Origin: Dehalococcoidia bacterium
GTDB lineage: Bacteria > Chloroflexota > Dehalococcoidia > UBA2979
Reading direction: 5' to 3'
NCBI GenBank assembly: GCA_028279505.1
Contig: JANQNP010000103.1
Coordinates: forward strand, 1 to 64,000
Length of the DNA: 64,000 nucleotides
Shown here: positions 51,193-60,590 of the stretch, in pieces
How positions within the stretch are numbered: the first letter of the stretch is position 1
How the letters are laid out: each line of letters begins with the position of its first letter
Position numbers and translations under genes: made by a program
The notes under the pieces: model-generated
Database searches by the model: none
What the model saw: the letters and a program-made list of their open reading frames with translations, nothing else
What the model was told of the DNA's origin: nothing

Positions 51193-51870
51193 CTAGCGAA
51201 TGTGGCGGTAGAGGCGCGCCAGGCGGTGCGGCGAGACGTTGTAGAAGTAGAGGGTCTGGATCACGACCCAGCTCGCCCAGGTTCGGGCGAGGCCGGCCTG
51301 TTGCCAGCGGCGCGGGGAGGCGTGGACGGGTCCGTCGAGGTAGGCCATGCGTCCACGCCGTTGGAGCAGGTGCACGAACTTGAGGTCCTCCATCAGCGGG
51401 TAGGGCGGGAAGCCGCCGACGGCGCGGAAGGCGTCGCGCCGGCACCAGATCGCGGAGTCGCCGTAATAGACGGTGAGCTGGCGGATGACGTGGTAGAAGG
51501 CCGCGAGGAATCGGGCGTGTGCGCCGGGGCCGAAGTTGATGCGGAAGTTCCCGCCGACGACCTCGGGATCTGTGAGCGCGCCTCGGATCTGACGGACGGC
51601 GTCGGGGGGTAGCAGGCCGTCCGCGTGGAGGAAGAGCAGGACCTCCCCGTGGCTCGCCTGCGCGCCGGCGTTGAGCTGCGGGCCGCGGCCCCTCGGCGCT
51701 TCGATCACGCGAGCGCCGGCGTCGATCGCGGCGGCAGCGGTGGCGTCCTGCGAGCCGCCGTCGGCGACGATCACCTCGTCCGCGCCGGCGGCGCGGGCGC
51801 TGTGGACGGCGCGCGCGATGACGGGCGCCTCGTTGAGCGCGGGGATGATGACGGAGACAGTTTCGGGCAC
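51193..51870 (-). CDS. TIGR04283-family glycosyltransferase (GT2 fold)
   Basis: 225 residues from the GTG at 51870 (a GTG at 51915 is also in frame). It starts VPETVSVIIPALNEAPVIAR; the DxD-like region is VLLFLHADGLLPPDAVRQI; EVIVADGGSQDATAAAA is typical. The later WCRRDAFRAVGGFPPYPLME is the acceptor-side motif. Commonly found with TIGR04282 in arsenosugar or glycolipid loci. Divergent from the CPBP protease gene. Confidence 0.9.
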   Translation of the reverse strand: MPETVSVIIPALNEAPVIARAVHSARAAGADEVIVADGGSQDATAAAAIDAGARVIEAPRGRGPQLNAGAQASHGEVLLFLHADGLLPPDAVRQIRGALTDPEVVGGNFRINFGPGAHARFLAAFYHVIRQLTVYYGDSAIWCRRDAFRAVGGFPPYPLMEDLKFVHLLQRRGRMAYLDGPVHASPRRWQQAGLARTWASWVVIQTLYFYNVSPHRLARLYRHIR

Positions 51871-51940
51871 GGCGCCAGCGTAGCGGTTGGGGTCCTGGGG
51901 ACGGTGATCGCGCACCCCGGCGCGCTGGTACGCTCGCTTG

Positions 51941-52699
51941 GTGTTCGCTGAACCACCGGTCGCGCCAGCTCCCCTGCCGGTCGCGCAGCCAGCACCGATC
52001 TGGCGCGGCTACGACCCGCTGATCGGCGTCGGGATCCTGATCGGCAGCCTGGTCTTCGTCTCGATACTGCTGGGCGCGATCGTCGTGGGCCTAGACCTCG
52101 GCGATACGCAGCAGGACTACGCCGCGGCGGTGCTCACGATCGGGTTCGAGGCGCTGTTCGCGGGCGCGGTGCTCATGCTGGCGCGGCGGCGGCGGATCGA
52201 TCTGGCGGCGCTGGGGTTCCGACGCCCGGAGCGGTGGGGACCGCTCGGGATCGCGACGGCGGGCACGTACGGGACGCTGTTCGCGTACAACCTCGGCGTG
52301 GCGCTGCTGAAGGAGGCGGGGGTCGACACGAGCGCGGTCGAGGGCGGAAACGAGATCCCGCTCGACGATGCGCTCGATGGTCTGCCGCTGTTCGGGCTGC
52401 TCGCGTTGTTCGGCGTCGCTGTCGTGATCGTGGCGCCGCTTGCGGAGGAGATCTTCTTCCGCGGGCTGCTGTTCCGGGGCCTCGATGGGGTGTGGGCCGG
52501 CTGGGCGGCGATCGCAGTGAGCGGCATCGCGTTCGGGGCGTTCCACCTCAACCTGGCGGTGCTGGTGCCGTTCAGCGTGATCGGGATGCTCTTCGCGTGG
52601 GCGTTCAAGGCGTCGGGTTCGTTGTGGGTGGTGATCATCGCACACTTCATCATCAACAGCGTGAGCTTTATCGTGACCGTGATTGGGGTCATCAATTGA
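51941..52699 (+). CDS. CPBP-family intramembrane metalloprotease
   Basis: 252 residues, with seven or so hydrophobic helices (PLIGVGILIGSLVFVSILLG and others). The catalytic motifs are VAPLAEEIFFRGLLFRGLDG (EExxxR), FGAFHLNLAVLVPF (FxxxH) and the last IIAHFIINSVSF (HxxxN). The stop overlaps the trpA TTG start by four bases, so it is translationally coupled to trpA. Confidence 0.92.
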   Translation: MFAEPPVAPAPLPVAQPAPIWRGYDPLIGVGILIGSLVFVSILLGAIVVGLDLGDTQQDYAAAVLTIGFEALFAGAVLMLARRRRIDLAALGFRRPERWGPLGIATAGTYGTLFAYNLGVALLKEAGVDTSAVEGGNEIPLDDALDGLPLFGLLALFGVAVVIVAPLAEEIFFRGLLFRGLDGVWAGWAAIAVSGIAFGAFHLNLAVLVPFSVIGMLFAWAFKASGSLWVVIIAHFIINSVSFIVTVIGVIN

Positions 52700-53517
52700 G
52701 CGACGATCGTCCTGACCGCATCGCCGAGATGTTTGTGCGGACCCGTGCCGAGGGGCGTCCGGCGCTGATCCCGTTCGTGCCGGCGGGCTGGCCGGAGGCG
52801 GACGCGACGCCGGAGATCGTGGAGGCGGCGATCGCGGGGGGCGCGGACGCCCTGGAGCTGGGGTTGCCGTTCAGCGATCCGCTGGCCGACGGCGCGACGA
52901 ACCAGCAGGCGTACTACGAGGCGCTGCAGCAGGGGGTCACGCCGGCGTCGATCCTCGAGAACGTGCGCGAGCTGCGGGCGCGGGGGGTGACGATCCCGCT
53001 GATCATCATGGGGTACATCAACCCGATCCTGGCGTACGGCGACGCGTTCTCGCGCGACGCCGTCGAGGCGGGGGTCGATGGGCTGATCGTGGTCGACATG
53101 CCGCCGAACGAGGCGCGGGAGATCGAGGAGCCGGCGCGAGCGGCCGGGCTGCACATCATCTACCTGGTGGCGCCGACCTCGACGGAGGAGCGGCTGCGGC
53201 TGGTTGCCGAGCATGCCGGCGGGTTCGTCTACTGTGTCAGCCTGACGGGGATCACCGGGGCGCGACAGCGGATGTCGGAGGGGCTGGGCGAGTTCCTCGA
53301 TCGGGTGCGCGCGCACACGGAGCTGCCCCTGGCCGTGGGCTTCGGGATCTCGGAGCGCGAGCACGTGGAGCAGGTGGGTACGGTGGCCGACGGCGCGGTC
53401 GTCGGCAGTGCGTTCGTCAACGTGGTGCGCGATGCTCCTCGGGAGGAGCGAGCGGCGCTGGTGCGGGCGTTCGTCGAGCGGATGAGCGGGCGCACGGGCG
53501 CGGCGGTGGTGGGCTAG
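52696..53517 (+). CDS. trpA: Tryptophan synthase alpha chain
   Basis: 273 residues from a TTG (reads SDDRPDRIAEMFVRTRAEGR). Its other in-frame start, ATG at 52729, would trim the first helix. The catalytic Glu is in ALELGLPFSDPLADG, then GYINPILAYG, the second acid in IVVDMPPNEAREIEEP, and GFGISEREHVEQV. It cleaves indole-3-glycerol phosphate. It is separated from trpB by a leftward block plus the CPBP gene, with aroH and scpA downstream. Confidence 0.95.
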   Translation: MSDDRPDRIAEMFVRTRAEGRPALIPFVPAGWPEADATPEIVEAAIAGGADALELGLPFSDPLADGATNQQAYYEALQQGVTPASILENVRELRARGVTIPLIIMGYINPILAYGDAFSRDAVEAGVDGLIVVDMPPNEAREIEEPARAAGLHIIYLVAPTSTEERLRLVAEHAGGFVYCVSLTGITGARQRMSEGLGEFLDRVRAHTELPLAVGFGISEREHVEQVGTVADGAVVGSAFVNVVRDAPREERAALVRAFVERMSGRTGAAVVG

Positions 53518-53549
53518 TCGATGCGGACGCGAGCGGGGAGACGACCGGC

Positions 53550-53951
53550 GTGACGATGATGGTTCGCGGGATCCGCGGCGCGACGACGGTTGAGTCGAAC
53601 ACGCGCGAGGAGATCCTCGATGCGACGCACGAGCTGCTGGCGGCGATCGTGGAGGCCAACGAGATCGAGCACGATCACGTCGCCTCGATCATTTTCACGA
53701 CGACGGTGGATCTGAACGCGGAGTTCCCGGCGGTGGCGGCGCGCGAGGACGGCTGGACCGACGTGGCGCTGCAGTGCATGCACGACATGAACGTGGCGGG
53801 GTCGCTGTCGCGGTGCGTGCGGATCCTGATGCACGTGAACACCGAACGCACGAACGCTGAGCTGCAGCACATCTACCTGCGCGGGGCGCGCCGGCTTCGG
53901 GCGGATCTCGTCGAGCAGCAGGAGGCCGCGGCCAGCGGGTCCGGGTCATGA
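53550..53951 (+). CDS. aroH: Chorismate mutase, AroH type
   Basis: 133 residues, the trimeric AroH fold and not the AroQ type: MVRGIRGATTVESNTREEIL, ANEIEHDHVASIIFTTTVDL, NAEFPAVAAREDGW, and HVNTERTNAELQHIYLRGAR are conserved, with Arg and Glu/Cys active-site residues. It converts chorismate to prephenate for TyrA. The GTG at 53550 has GGGGAG at good distance; ATGs at 53556 and 53559 are alternatives. It overlaps scpA by four bases. Confidence 0.95.
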   Translation: MTMMVRGIRGATTVESNTREEILDATHELLAAIVEANEIEHDHVASIIFTTTVDLNAEFPAVAAREDGWTDVALQCMHDMNVAGSLSRCVRILMHVNTERTNAELQHIYLRGARRLRADLVEQQEAAASGSGS

Positions 53952-54913
53952 CCAACGAGATCGTCGAGCCGACGGCCGAGGACCCCGAGACGCCGGCGGC
54001 GAGCGACGATCCGATCCAAGCGACTGAGGTGGTCGAGGAATCTGCCGCGGAGCTGGAGGCTGCGGTCGATGCCGAAGTGGCGGCGACCGACGGCGAGGAC
54101 GGCGAGGACGGCGAGGACGGCGACGCCGAGCAGGAGCCGGCGACGGATGACGCGTTCAAGCTGAACGTCCCGCTTCCCGACGGGAAGTTCGAGGGACCGC
54201 TCGATCTGTTGCTGCACCTGATCGAGCGCAACGAGCTGGACGTGACCGAGGTGTCGCTCCTCGAGGTGACGGAGCAGTACCTCGGGTACCTGCGCGCGGC
54301 CGAGGAGATCAATCTCGGCGCGCTGGCGGATTTCGTGGCGATCGGGGCGCGGCTGCTGCTGCTGAAGTCGCGGGCGCTGCTGCCGGTGGAGGACGAAGAG
54401 GTCGAGTTCGAAGAGGACGACCCGGAAGACCTCGTGAAGGCGCTGCGGGAGTACCGGCGCTTCAAGGAGGCGGCGGCGTTCCTGCGCGAGCGCGACCAGG
54501 GGCACCAGACGTACCGGCGCGAAGTACCACCGCCCGAGGTGACGCTGCCGACGGGGCTGGATCGGGTGACGCTCGATTCGCTGGTGGATGTGCTGCGCGA
54601 GGTGATGGAGCGGTTGCCCGAGGAGGAGCCGGCGGGGACGGTGGTCGCGGAGCGAGTGCGGCTGCGCGACCGGCTACGCGGGCTCGTCGATCTGCTGGAG
54701 CGGGAGCAGCGGACGAGTTTCCGGCAGCTGGTGGAGCACGCGACGTCACGGGTGACGGTGATCGTGGATTTCCTGGCGGTGCTGGAGCTGATCAAGTCGC
54801 GGTACCTCGAGGCGACGCAGTCGGAGCGGTTTGGGGACATTGACCTCGTGAAGATCGAGGGGGCGGTGGTGCCCGACCTTGGGGAGCTGGCGGAGGAGTT
54901 CACCGGGGTTTGA
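53948..54913 (+). CDS. scpA: Segregation and condensation protein A
   Basis: 321 residues. The core begins LPDGKFEGPLDLLLHLIERN and has VSLLEVTEQYLGYLRAAEEI, LADFVAIGARLLLLKSRALL and a winged-helix C-terminus (SRVTVIVDFLAVLELIKSRY). The N-terminal ~65 residues are an acidic extension (DGEDGEDGEDGDAEQEP). ScpA is the kleisin of SMC-ScpAB. scpB is not next; the gene is followed by a palindromic repeat and ribF. Confidence 0.95.
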   Translation: MTNEIVEPTAEDPETPAASDDPIQATEVVEESAAELEAAVDAEVAATDGEDGEDGEDGDAEQEPATDDAFKLNVPLPDGKFEGPLDLLLHLIERNELDVTEVSLLEVTEQYLGYLRAAEEINLGALADFVAIGARLLLLKSRALLPVEDEEVEFEEDDPEDLVKALREYRRFKEAAAFLRERDQGHQTYRREVPPPEVTLPTGLDRVTLDSLVDVLREVMERLPEEEPAGTVVAERVRLRDRLRGLVDLLEREQRTSFRQLVEHATSRVTVIVDFLAVLELIKSRYLEATQSERFGDIDLVKIEGAVVPDLGELAEEFTGV

Positions 54914-54940
54914 GGCTGCGCCTCCCGCCGAGGGAGGGAG

Positions 54941-55088
54941 GGCGCGGGCTGCGCCCGCCACGCTTTCCTCGGAAGGCCCGCCCACCCACCCTTAAGGCGA
55001 AATGAAGGGATCGCGACGCGCCCTCCCGGCTTCGCCGGGCCCCTTCGGGGCGGGCACGCCGCTCCCCCGTTCATTTCGCCGGGATCTG
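54941..55088. repeat. Dispersed palindromic repeat, copy 1
   Basis: Core 54996-55080, bounded by the inverted repeat GGCGAAATGAA / TTCATTTCGCC. The inside has a second hairpin (CCCGGCTTCGCCGGG). The left arm carries GCGGGCTGCGCCCGC and CCCACCCACC. It shares this layout and long identical blocks with copies 2 and 3. It lies between scpA and ribF. The remaining 55089-55369 segment before ribF shows no gene. Confidence 0.85.
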
Positions 55089-55369
55089 GGGATCGCTCTC
55101 CGGTTGAGCTCGCGGGGCCAATACCCCGGCTTGGGCCGAGGGATCTGAGCGGCTGGGGTCAGGCCGCGAAGCGCGCTGCTCGGCTCCGCTTCATCGCTCT
55201 GCGTACGCCGTCGTTCGGATCGGCTGGCAACGGGCGTCGCCTCCGGCCGGCGTGCGGTGGCGGGGGTTTGCCCTCGGGATTCTGGGGGGCGCCGATGTTA
55301 CGATTTCGACTCGCTCGGCGGGGCCGGGCGGGCGCTGGCGGGAGCCGGCGATGGGAGGGTTGACCAGCG

Positions 55370-56293
55370 GTGCTGCTTGTCCGTGAGGAGCTGAGGAGCA
55401 GCGTCACGCCGGGGGAGCATGCGCTCTCGATCGGTGTGTTCGACGGGGTGCACCGCGGGCATCAGATGCTGATCGGGCGGATGCTCGAGGAGGCGAAGGC
55501 GCGCAGCCTGACGGGCGGCGTGATCACGTTCCATCCGCACCCGCTGTCGGTGGTTCGTCCCGATGTGAAGATCACGTATCTCGAGTCGCTCGAGCGGCGC
55601 GTGGAGTTGCTGCGCGAGCTGGGGACCGAGTTCGTTTCGGTGTTGCAGTTCACGTCTGAGTTGCAGCAGGTGTCGGCGCTGGACTTCTCGCGGTTGCTGG
55701 TCGAAGAGGCGGGGATGCGGCTGCTGGTGGTCGGCGAGGATTTCCGGCTCGGGCGCGGTGGCGCCGGGACGGTGGAGGTGCTGACCGGGATCGGCGAGGA
55801 GCTGGGCTTCGAGGTGCTGGCGGTGCCGTTGCTCGGCGACGGCGAGGACCGGGTGTCGAGCACGCGGGTGCGGCAGGCGCTCGAGGCCGGCGAGATGGAG
55901 ACGGTGTCGCAGCTGCTGGGGCACCCGTTCCTGCTGCGCGGGCCGGTGCTGCATGGCGACGAGCGGGGGCGCCAGATCGGGTTCCCGACGTTGAACGTGG
56001 GGGTGAGCGCCGACCGCTGGCTGCCGCCGAACGGGGTCTACGTGACGCGGGCGCTGGTGGGCGACCGCGAGTTCGAGGCGTGCACGAACATCGGCGTGCG
56101 GCCGACGTTTGAGGGCGACAACTCCCGGCTCGTGGAGACGCACCTGCTCGACTTCGAGGGCGATCTGTACGGGCAGGTGGTGACGGTCGAGCTGTTGCAC
56201 CGGCTCCGGGCCGAGCAGAAGTTCAACGGCATCGAGGAGCTGTCCGCGCAGATCCAGCGCGACCTGGCGGCGACGCGGGAGTGGTTCGCATGA
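55370..56293 (+). CDS. ribF: Bifunctional riboflavin kinase/FAD synthetase
   Basis: 307 residues, GTG start. The N-terminal adenylyltransferase has SIGVFDGVHRGHQMLIGRML, ITFHPHPLSVVRP and SSTRVRQALEAGEM. The C-terminal kinase has GRQIGFPTLNVGVS, NGVYVTRALVGD, NIGVRPTFEGDN and VETHLLDFEGDLYG. It makes FMN and FAD. The stop overlaps the tyrS ATG (ATGA). Confidence 0.97.
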   Translation: MLLVREELRSSVTPGEHALSIGVFDGVHRGHQMLIGRMLEEAKARSLTGGVITFHPHPLSVVRPDVKITYLESLERRVELLRELGTEFVSVLQFTSELQQVSALDFSRLLVEEAGMRLLVVGEDFRLGRGGAGTVEVLTGIGEELGFEVLAVPLLGDGEDRVSSTRVRQALEAGEMETVSQLLGHPFLLRGPVLHGDERGRQIGFPTLNVGVSADRWLPPNGVYVTRALVGDREFEACTNIGVRPTFEGDNSRLVETHLLDFEGDLYGQVVTVELLHRLRAEQKFNGIEELSAQIQRDLAATREWFA

Positions 56294-57558
56294 CCTCGAA
56301 GACGGTCGCCGCCTCGGGGGGTGCTTCGGGCGGGCGGGTGATGGCGCCGGTGGACGAGCAGCTGTCGGTGCTGCTCAGCGGGGTGGAGTACGGGGACGAC
56401 CGGACGCACGCGACGATGGAGGCGGAGCTGCGCGAGCGGCTGGAGGAGGATCGCCCGCTGAAGGTGTACGCGGGGTTCGATCCGACCTCGGTGGACCTGC
56501 ATCTCGGCCATACGTTGCCGATGCGGAAGCTGAAGCAGTTCCAGGATTTCGGGCATGAGGTGACGTTCCTGATCGGGAACTTCACCGGGCTGGTCGGCGA
56601 CCCGTCCGACAAGGACAAGGGGCGGCCGATGCTGTCCGCCGACGACCTGGCGGAGAACGGGCGGACGTACGCAGACCAGGCGTTCCGGATCCTCGATGGC
56701 GAGCGCACCGAGGTGAAGTACAACGCGGACTGGCTGGGGAAGCTGACGTTCGCCGACGTGCTGCGATTGACCTCGAAGTTCACCGTGGCGCAGTTCCTGG
56801 AGCGGGACAATTTCTCGAAGCGGTGGCAGAACCACGACGCGATCTACCTCAGCGAGTTCATGTACGCGGTGATGCAGGCGTACGACGCGGTGATGCTGGA
56901 GACCGACGTGCAGATCGGTGGCAGCGACCAGCTGTTCAACCTGATGGCGGGGCGGACGCTGCAGCGCGACGCCGGTCAGCGTCCGCAGATCGTGATCACC
57001 TTGCCGATCCTCGTGGGGACTGACGGGCATCAGCGGATGTCGAAGTCGACGGGGAACTCGATCGGGATCAACGAGCCGAACAACGACATGTACGGCAAGG
57101 TGATGTCGCTGCCCGACGAGGTGGTGCTGGACTTCTTCACGCTGGTGACGCCGGTCTCGCCGGACGAGGTGCGAAACATCGGCGAGGCGATCGACGGCGG
57201 CACGTTGCCGCCGATGGACGCGAAGAAGCGGCTGGCCCGAGAGATCGTGTCGGTGTTCTCCGGCGACGAGGCGGCCGGGTCCGCGCAGGCGTACTTCGAG
57301 GCGACGATCCAGCGCCAGGAGACTCCCGAGGAGATGCCGGAGTACGAGGTGGACGGCGAGCAGCCGCTGCACCGGGTGCTGACCGGCGCCGAGCTGGCGG
57401 CGAGCGGCGGCGAGGTGCGGCGCCTGGTCGGTCAGGGCGCAGTGTCGGTGAACGGCGAGCGGGTCGAGGAGTTCACGCAGCCGGTGCAGCCGGGCGACGA
57501 AATTCGTGTCGGACGGCACCGATTCATACGACTCATCAAGGCCGGGCAGTTACACTAA
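56290..57558 (+). CDS. tyrS: Tyrosyl-tRNA synthetase
   Basis: 422 residues. HIGH is DLHLGHTLPMRKLKQFQDFG, KMSKS is TDGHQRMSKSTGNSIG. It also has a C-terminal S4 RNA-binding domain (GGEVRRLVGQGAVSVNGERV). It resembles the TyrZ-type variant with HLGH and short insert. It has a 20-residue N-terminal extension (Gly/Ala/Ser-rich). Coupled with ribF. No T-box precedes it. Confidence 0.97.
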   Translation: MTSKTVAASGGASGGRVMAPVDEQLSVLLSGVEYGDDRTHATMEAELRERLEEDRPLKVYAGFDPTSVDLHLGHTLPMRKLKQFQDFGHEVTFLIGNFTGLVGDPSDKDKGRPMLSADDLAENGRTYADQAFRILDGERTEVKYNADWLGKLTFADVLRLTSKFTVAQFLERDNFSKRWQNHDAIYLSEFMYAVMQAYDAVMLETDVQIGGSDQLFNLMAGRTLQRDAGQRPQIVITLPILVGTDGHQRMSKSTGNSIGINEPNNDMYGKVMSLPDEVVLDFFTLVTPVSPDEVRNIGEAIDGGTLPPMDAKKRLAREIVSVFSGDEAAGSAQAYFEATIQRQETPEEMPEYEVDGEQPLHRVLTGAELAASGGEVRRLVGQGAVSVNGERVEEFTQPVQPGDEIRVGRHRFIRLIKAGQLH

Positions 57559-57583
57559 CGGGCATTAGCGGGGGCTCCACCAC

Positions 57584-58042
57584 ATGCTTGACAGCGGAAT
57601 CGAGCTCGACCTCGAACGGGTCGCGCAGAATATCGACGAAGCCGATGTCATCACCATCTATTTCCCGCTCCTCGGCAAGACGCTCATCCTGGACACCCGC
57701 CGTAATGAGCATGCCGGCCCGCTGATCACCCTCGTACCGATCGCGCAAGACAGTCTCGACCGCTACCGCTCCTTCCGCCGCCTCCGCCCCGACTTCCCCC
57801 GACCCCAATCGATCTCGATGATTCCCTGGACCCACCGCGTTGACTCGCTCGCGCGGCTCGGCGTGTGGTCGCACGTGGTGGCTCGCGTGGAGACGATCGC
57901 GCCGGATCCGTGCGCGTTCATGGAGATGGCCGACTCCTGCTTCGGCGAGCTGCGCGACCTGGAGGTCCGCGAGCTATTGCGGGCGGTCAGCGGCGAGCAG
58001 TACCAGACGCTGTGGGCGTCGTCCGCACCGGAGTGCAACTAG
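57584..58042 (+). CDS. Conserved-looking small protein, unknown (152 aa)
   Basis: No family recognised. It is soluble, with IDEADVITIYFPLLGKTLIL, RRLRPDFPRPQSISMIPWTH and CAFMEMADSCFGELRDLEVR visible. The first third uses noticeably more AT-ending and CCC/ATC codons than its neighbours, but the frame is intact. It is probably cotranscribed with tyrS (25-base gap). Confidence 0.75.
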   Translation: MLDSGIELDLERVAQNIDEADVITIYFPLLGKTLILDTRRNEHAGPLITLVPIAQDSLDRYRSFRRLRPDFPRPQSISMIPWTHRVDSLARLGVWSHVVARVETIAPDPCAFMEMADSCFGELRDLEVRELLRAVSGEQYQTLWASSAPECN

Positions 58043-58178
58043 CGCGGATCCTCCTCGGGCGGTCGCCCGGATCTTCCTCAAGCGTTCGTTCCACCCTCGT
58101 GGGGTCGCTGTCCGCGGTGCGCGGGTGCGCCGTAAGATCGCGGCGCCGTCGCGGGCGCGGGGATTCGGAGGCACTGGC

Positions 58179-58541
58179 ATGGCGCTGTCGCGTGAAGACA
58201 AGCTGGCCGCTTACGAGGCGCTGGTCGCGGATGTTCCTGACCTGGAGCTGAAGGGGAAGGCGACCTCGTACACCTCGATGAACGGGAACATGTTCAGCTT
58301 CCTGTCGCCGCAGGGGGATCTGGCGTTTCGCCTGCCGAAGGCGGAGCGCGAGGCGTTCCTGGAGGAGCATCCCGATGCGGTGGTCGTGCAGTACGACACG
58401 GTGATGAAGGACTACGTCGGGCTGTCCGACGAGCAGATCACGGACACGGACGAGCTGCGTGCGCTGTTCGAGCGGACGGTGGCGAACGCGCGGACGCTCA
58501 AGGCGAAGCCGACGAAGAAGCGGCCCAAGCAGGCGAAGTGA
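58179..58541 (+). CDS. Small protein, possibly TfoX/YjbR-like (120 aa)
   Basis: ATG at 58179 follows GGAGG. The pattern TSMNGNMFSFLSPQGDLAFR then LPKAEREAFLEEHPDAVVVQ resembles the TfoX N-terminal or YjbR/MmcQ fold, where a substrate-like beta hairpin is followed by L(S/P)-x-E-x-R. The C-terminus is very Lys-rich (KAKPTKKRPKQAK), suggesting nucleic-acid or acidic-partner contact. The family call is weak. Convergent with the EF-G-like gene. Confidence 0.65.
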   Translation: MALSREDKLAAYEALVADVPDLELKGKATSYTSMNGNMFSFLSPQGDLAFRLPKAEREAFLEEHPDAVVVQYDTVMKDYVGLSDEQITDTDELRALFERTVANARTLKAKPTKKRPKQAK

Positions 58542-58560
58542 CGTTCGGCCGCGGCCGTCG

Positions 58561-60585
58561 CTAGTTCGAGCCGCCTCCGCGGAGCTCGCCGATGATGGCG
58601 TCCTGCACGTGTGCGGGGACTTCGACGTAGCGGTCGAACGCCAGCTCGAAGCGCCCTCGGCCGTGGGTGAGGGCACGGAGGTCGGTGGCGTAGCGCTGGA
58701 CCTCGGCGAGCGGGACGTCGGCCTCGATCATCGAGAAGCGTCCTTCGCCCTCGACGCCGTGGACGTGGCCTCGTTTGGTGCTGATGTCGCTCATGACGTC
58801 GCCGACGTAGTCGCCGGGGACGTGGACCTTGAGGCGCATGACCGGCTCGAGAAGCATGGGCTGCGCCTCGAGGAGGCCGTCTTTCAGGGCGTGCGAGGCC
58901 GCGGTCTTGAAGGCCATCTCCGAGGAGTCGACGGAGTGCGATGAGCCGTCGAGGAGCGTGACCTTCAGGTCGACGATTGGCGAGTGGACGAGTGGCCCGT
59001 CCGGGAGGCTCTCGTTGATGCCCTTCTCGACGGCGGGGATGAACTGGCGCGGCACGTTGCCGCCGACGACCTGCTCCGCAAACTCGAAGCCGGTCCCGCG
59101 GGTGAGCGGGGCGATCTCGATCACGACGTGGCCGTACTGGCCGTGGCCGCCGGACTGCTTCTTGTGCTTGTACTCGGCCTTCGCGGTCCCGGCGATCGTC
59201 TCGCGGTACGGGACGCGTGGCAGGTCTGGTGTGACCTCGACGCCGTACGTCTTGGCGAGCCGCGCGGTGGCGATGGCGACCTGGGCGTCGCCGACGGTGG
59301 ACATGATGGTCTCGCCGGTGTCGGGGTCGCGCTCGACGTGGATGGTGGGGTCCTGCTCCTGCAGCCGCTGGAGCGCGGTGGCGAGCTTGTTGACGTCGTC
59401 CTGGCTCGCCGGGTGCAGGGTGGTGCGGTAGGTGGGCACCGGGAAGGGGAGCTGGGTGGCCTCGGCGCTCTGTTCGGCCGAGGCGACGAGGGTGTCGCCG
59501 GTGTGCGTCTCCATCAGCTTGGCGGCGACACCGATGTCGCCGGCGACGAGCTCGTCGACCTCGATCTGCTCTTTCCCGCGGTGGAGGAAGAGGTGGCCGA
59601 GGCGCTCGGTGGAGCGGGAGCGCGCGTTGTAGGGGCTGAGGCTGGCCGGGAGGGTGCCGGAGAGGACCTTCATGAACGAGAGGTGGCCGACGAAGGGGTC
59701 GGCGATGGTCTTGAAGATCTGGACGACGAGCTCGCCGTCGGGGTCGGTGGTGACGGATCCCTCGACGAGCGGGTGCTCGTGGCCGAGCGGGGCGGGCATG
59801 AGGTTGACGATGTTGTTCAGGACGCCGTCGACGCCAACGCCGAGCGGCGCGCAGGTGGGGACGACGGAGACGACGGCGCCGCTCTCGATGGCGTCGTGGA
59901 GCGCGGCGGTGATCTCCTGGCGGCTGAGTTCCTCGCCGTCGAGGTACTTCACGAGGAGGTCGTCGTTGGTCTCGGCGACTGACTCGACCAGCATCTCGCG
60001 GGCGGCGTCGAGGTCGCCGACGATGCCCTCGGGCGGGTCGTCCTGCGAGCGGAGGTCGTAGAAGCCGGTGAGCTGGCCGGCGGGGTCGCGCACGGGGAGG
60101 CCGAGCGGGATCACGCGCTTGCCGAAGGCCTCGCGGAGGCTGGCGACGGCCTGCTCGAAGCTGGCGTTCTCACGATCGAGCCTCGTGACGACGCAAATCC
60201 TCGGGAGGCCGGCCTCGTCGGCGCGTTCCCAGGCGAGCTCGGTGCCGCCCTGGACGCCTGAGGAGGCGTCGACGGCGATGAGGGCGGCGTCGGCGGCGCG
60301 GGCGGCGGAGACGACTTCGCCCTCGAAGTCGGCGTAGCCGGGCGCGTCGAGCAGGTTGATGCGGCAGTTGTCCCACTCGATGGTGAGCAGGGCGGTGGAG
60401 ATGGAGTAGCGGTGGCTGTGCTCTTCCTCGTCGTAGTCGGCGACGGTGGTGCCGTCATCGACGCTGCCGAGGCGTGTGATGGCGCCCGAGGCGAGGAGCA
60501 TGGCTTCGCCCAACGTCGTCTTTCCCGCTCCGCCGTGGCCCATCAGCACCACGTTGCGCAGCCGGTCAGGCGTGTAGGACTTCAT
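58561..60585 (-). CDS. EF-G-like translational GTPase (EF-G2 type)
   Basis: 674 residues with all EF-G domains. G1 is LMGHGGAGKTTLGEAML, G3 NLLDAPGYADFEGEV, but G4 is TRLD where EF-G has NKxD, and the effector region is short. The G domain also lacks the usual T-loop sequence. This matches the paralogous EF-G2/EF-G-like family found beside a canonical EF-G, with weak or no translocase role. The C-terminus ends GELRGGGSN. A GC-only hairpin overlaps its SD (60591-60606). Confidence 0.92.
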   Translation of the reverse strand: MKSYTPDRLRNVVLMGHGGAGKTTLGEAMLLASGAITRLGSVDDGTTVADYDEEEHSHRYSISTALLTIEWDNCRINLLDAPGYADFEGEVVSAARAADAALIAVDASSGVQGGTELAWERADEAGLPRICVVTRLDRENASFEQAVASLREAFGKRVIPLGLPVRDPAGQLTGFYDLRSQDDPPEGIVGDLDAAREMLVESVAETNDDLLVKYLDGEELSRQEITAALHDAIESGAVVSVVPTCAPLGVGVDGVLNNIVNLMPAPLGHEHPLVEGSVTTDPDGELVVQIFKTIADPFVGHLSFMKVLSGTLPASLSPYNARSRSTERLGHLFLHRGKEQIEVDELVAGDIGVAAKLMETHTGDTLVASAEQSAEATQLPFPVPTYRTTLHPASQDDVNKLATALQRLQEQDPTIHVERDPDTGETIMSTVGDAQVAIATARLAKTYGVEVTPDLPRVPYRETIAGTAKAEYKHKKQSGGHGQYGHVVIEIAPLTRGTGFEFAEQVVGGNVPRQFIPAVEKGINESLPDGPLVHSPIVDLKVTLLDGSSHSVDSSEMAFKTAASHALKDGLLEAQPMLLEPVMRLKVHVPGDYVGDVMSDISTKRGHVHGVEGEGRFSMIEADVPLAEVQRYATDLRALTHGRGRFELAFDRYVEVPAHVQDAIIGELRGGGSN

Positions 60586-60590
60586 TCGTA

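Noticed and set aside
54941..55088. Intrinsic terminator after scpA
   Set aside because: Strong hairpins exist but no T-run follows, and the same sequence recurs elsewhere as a dispersed repeat; it might still slow transcription.
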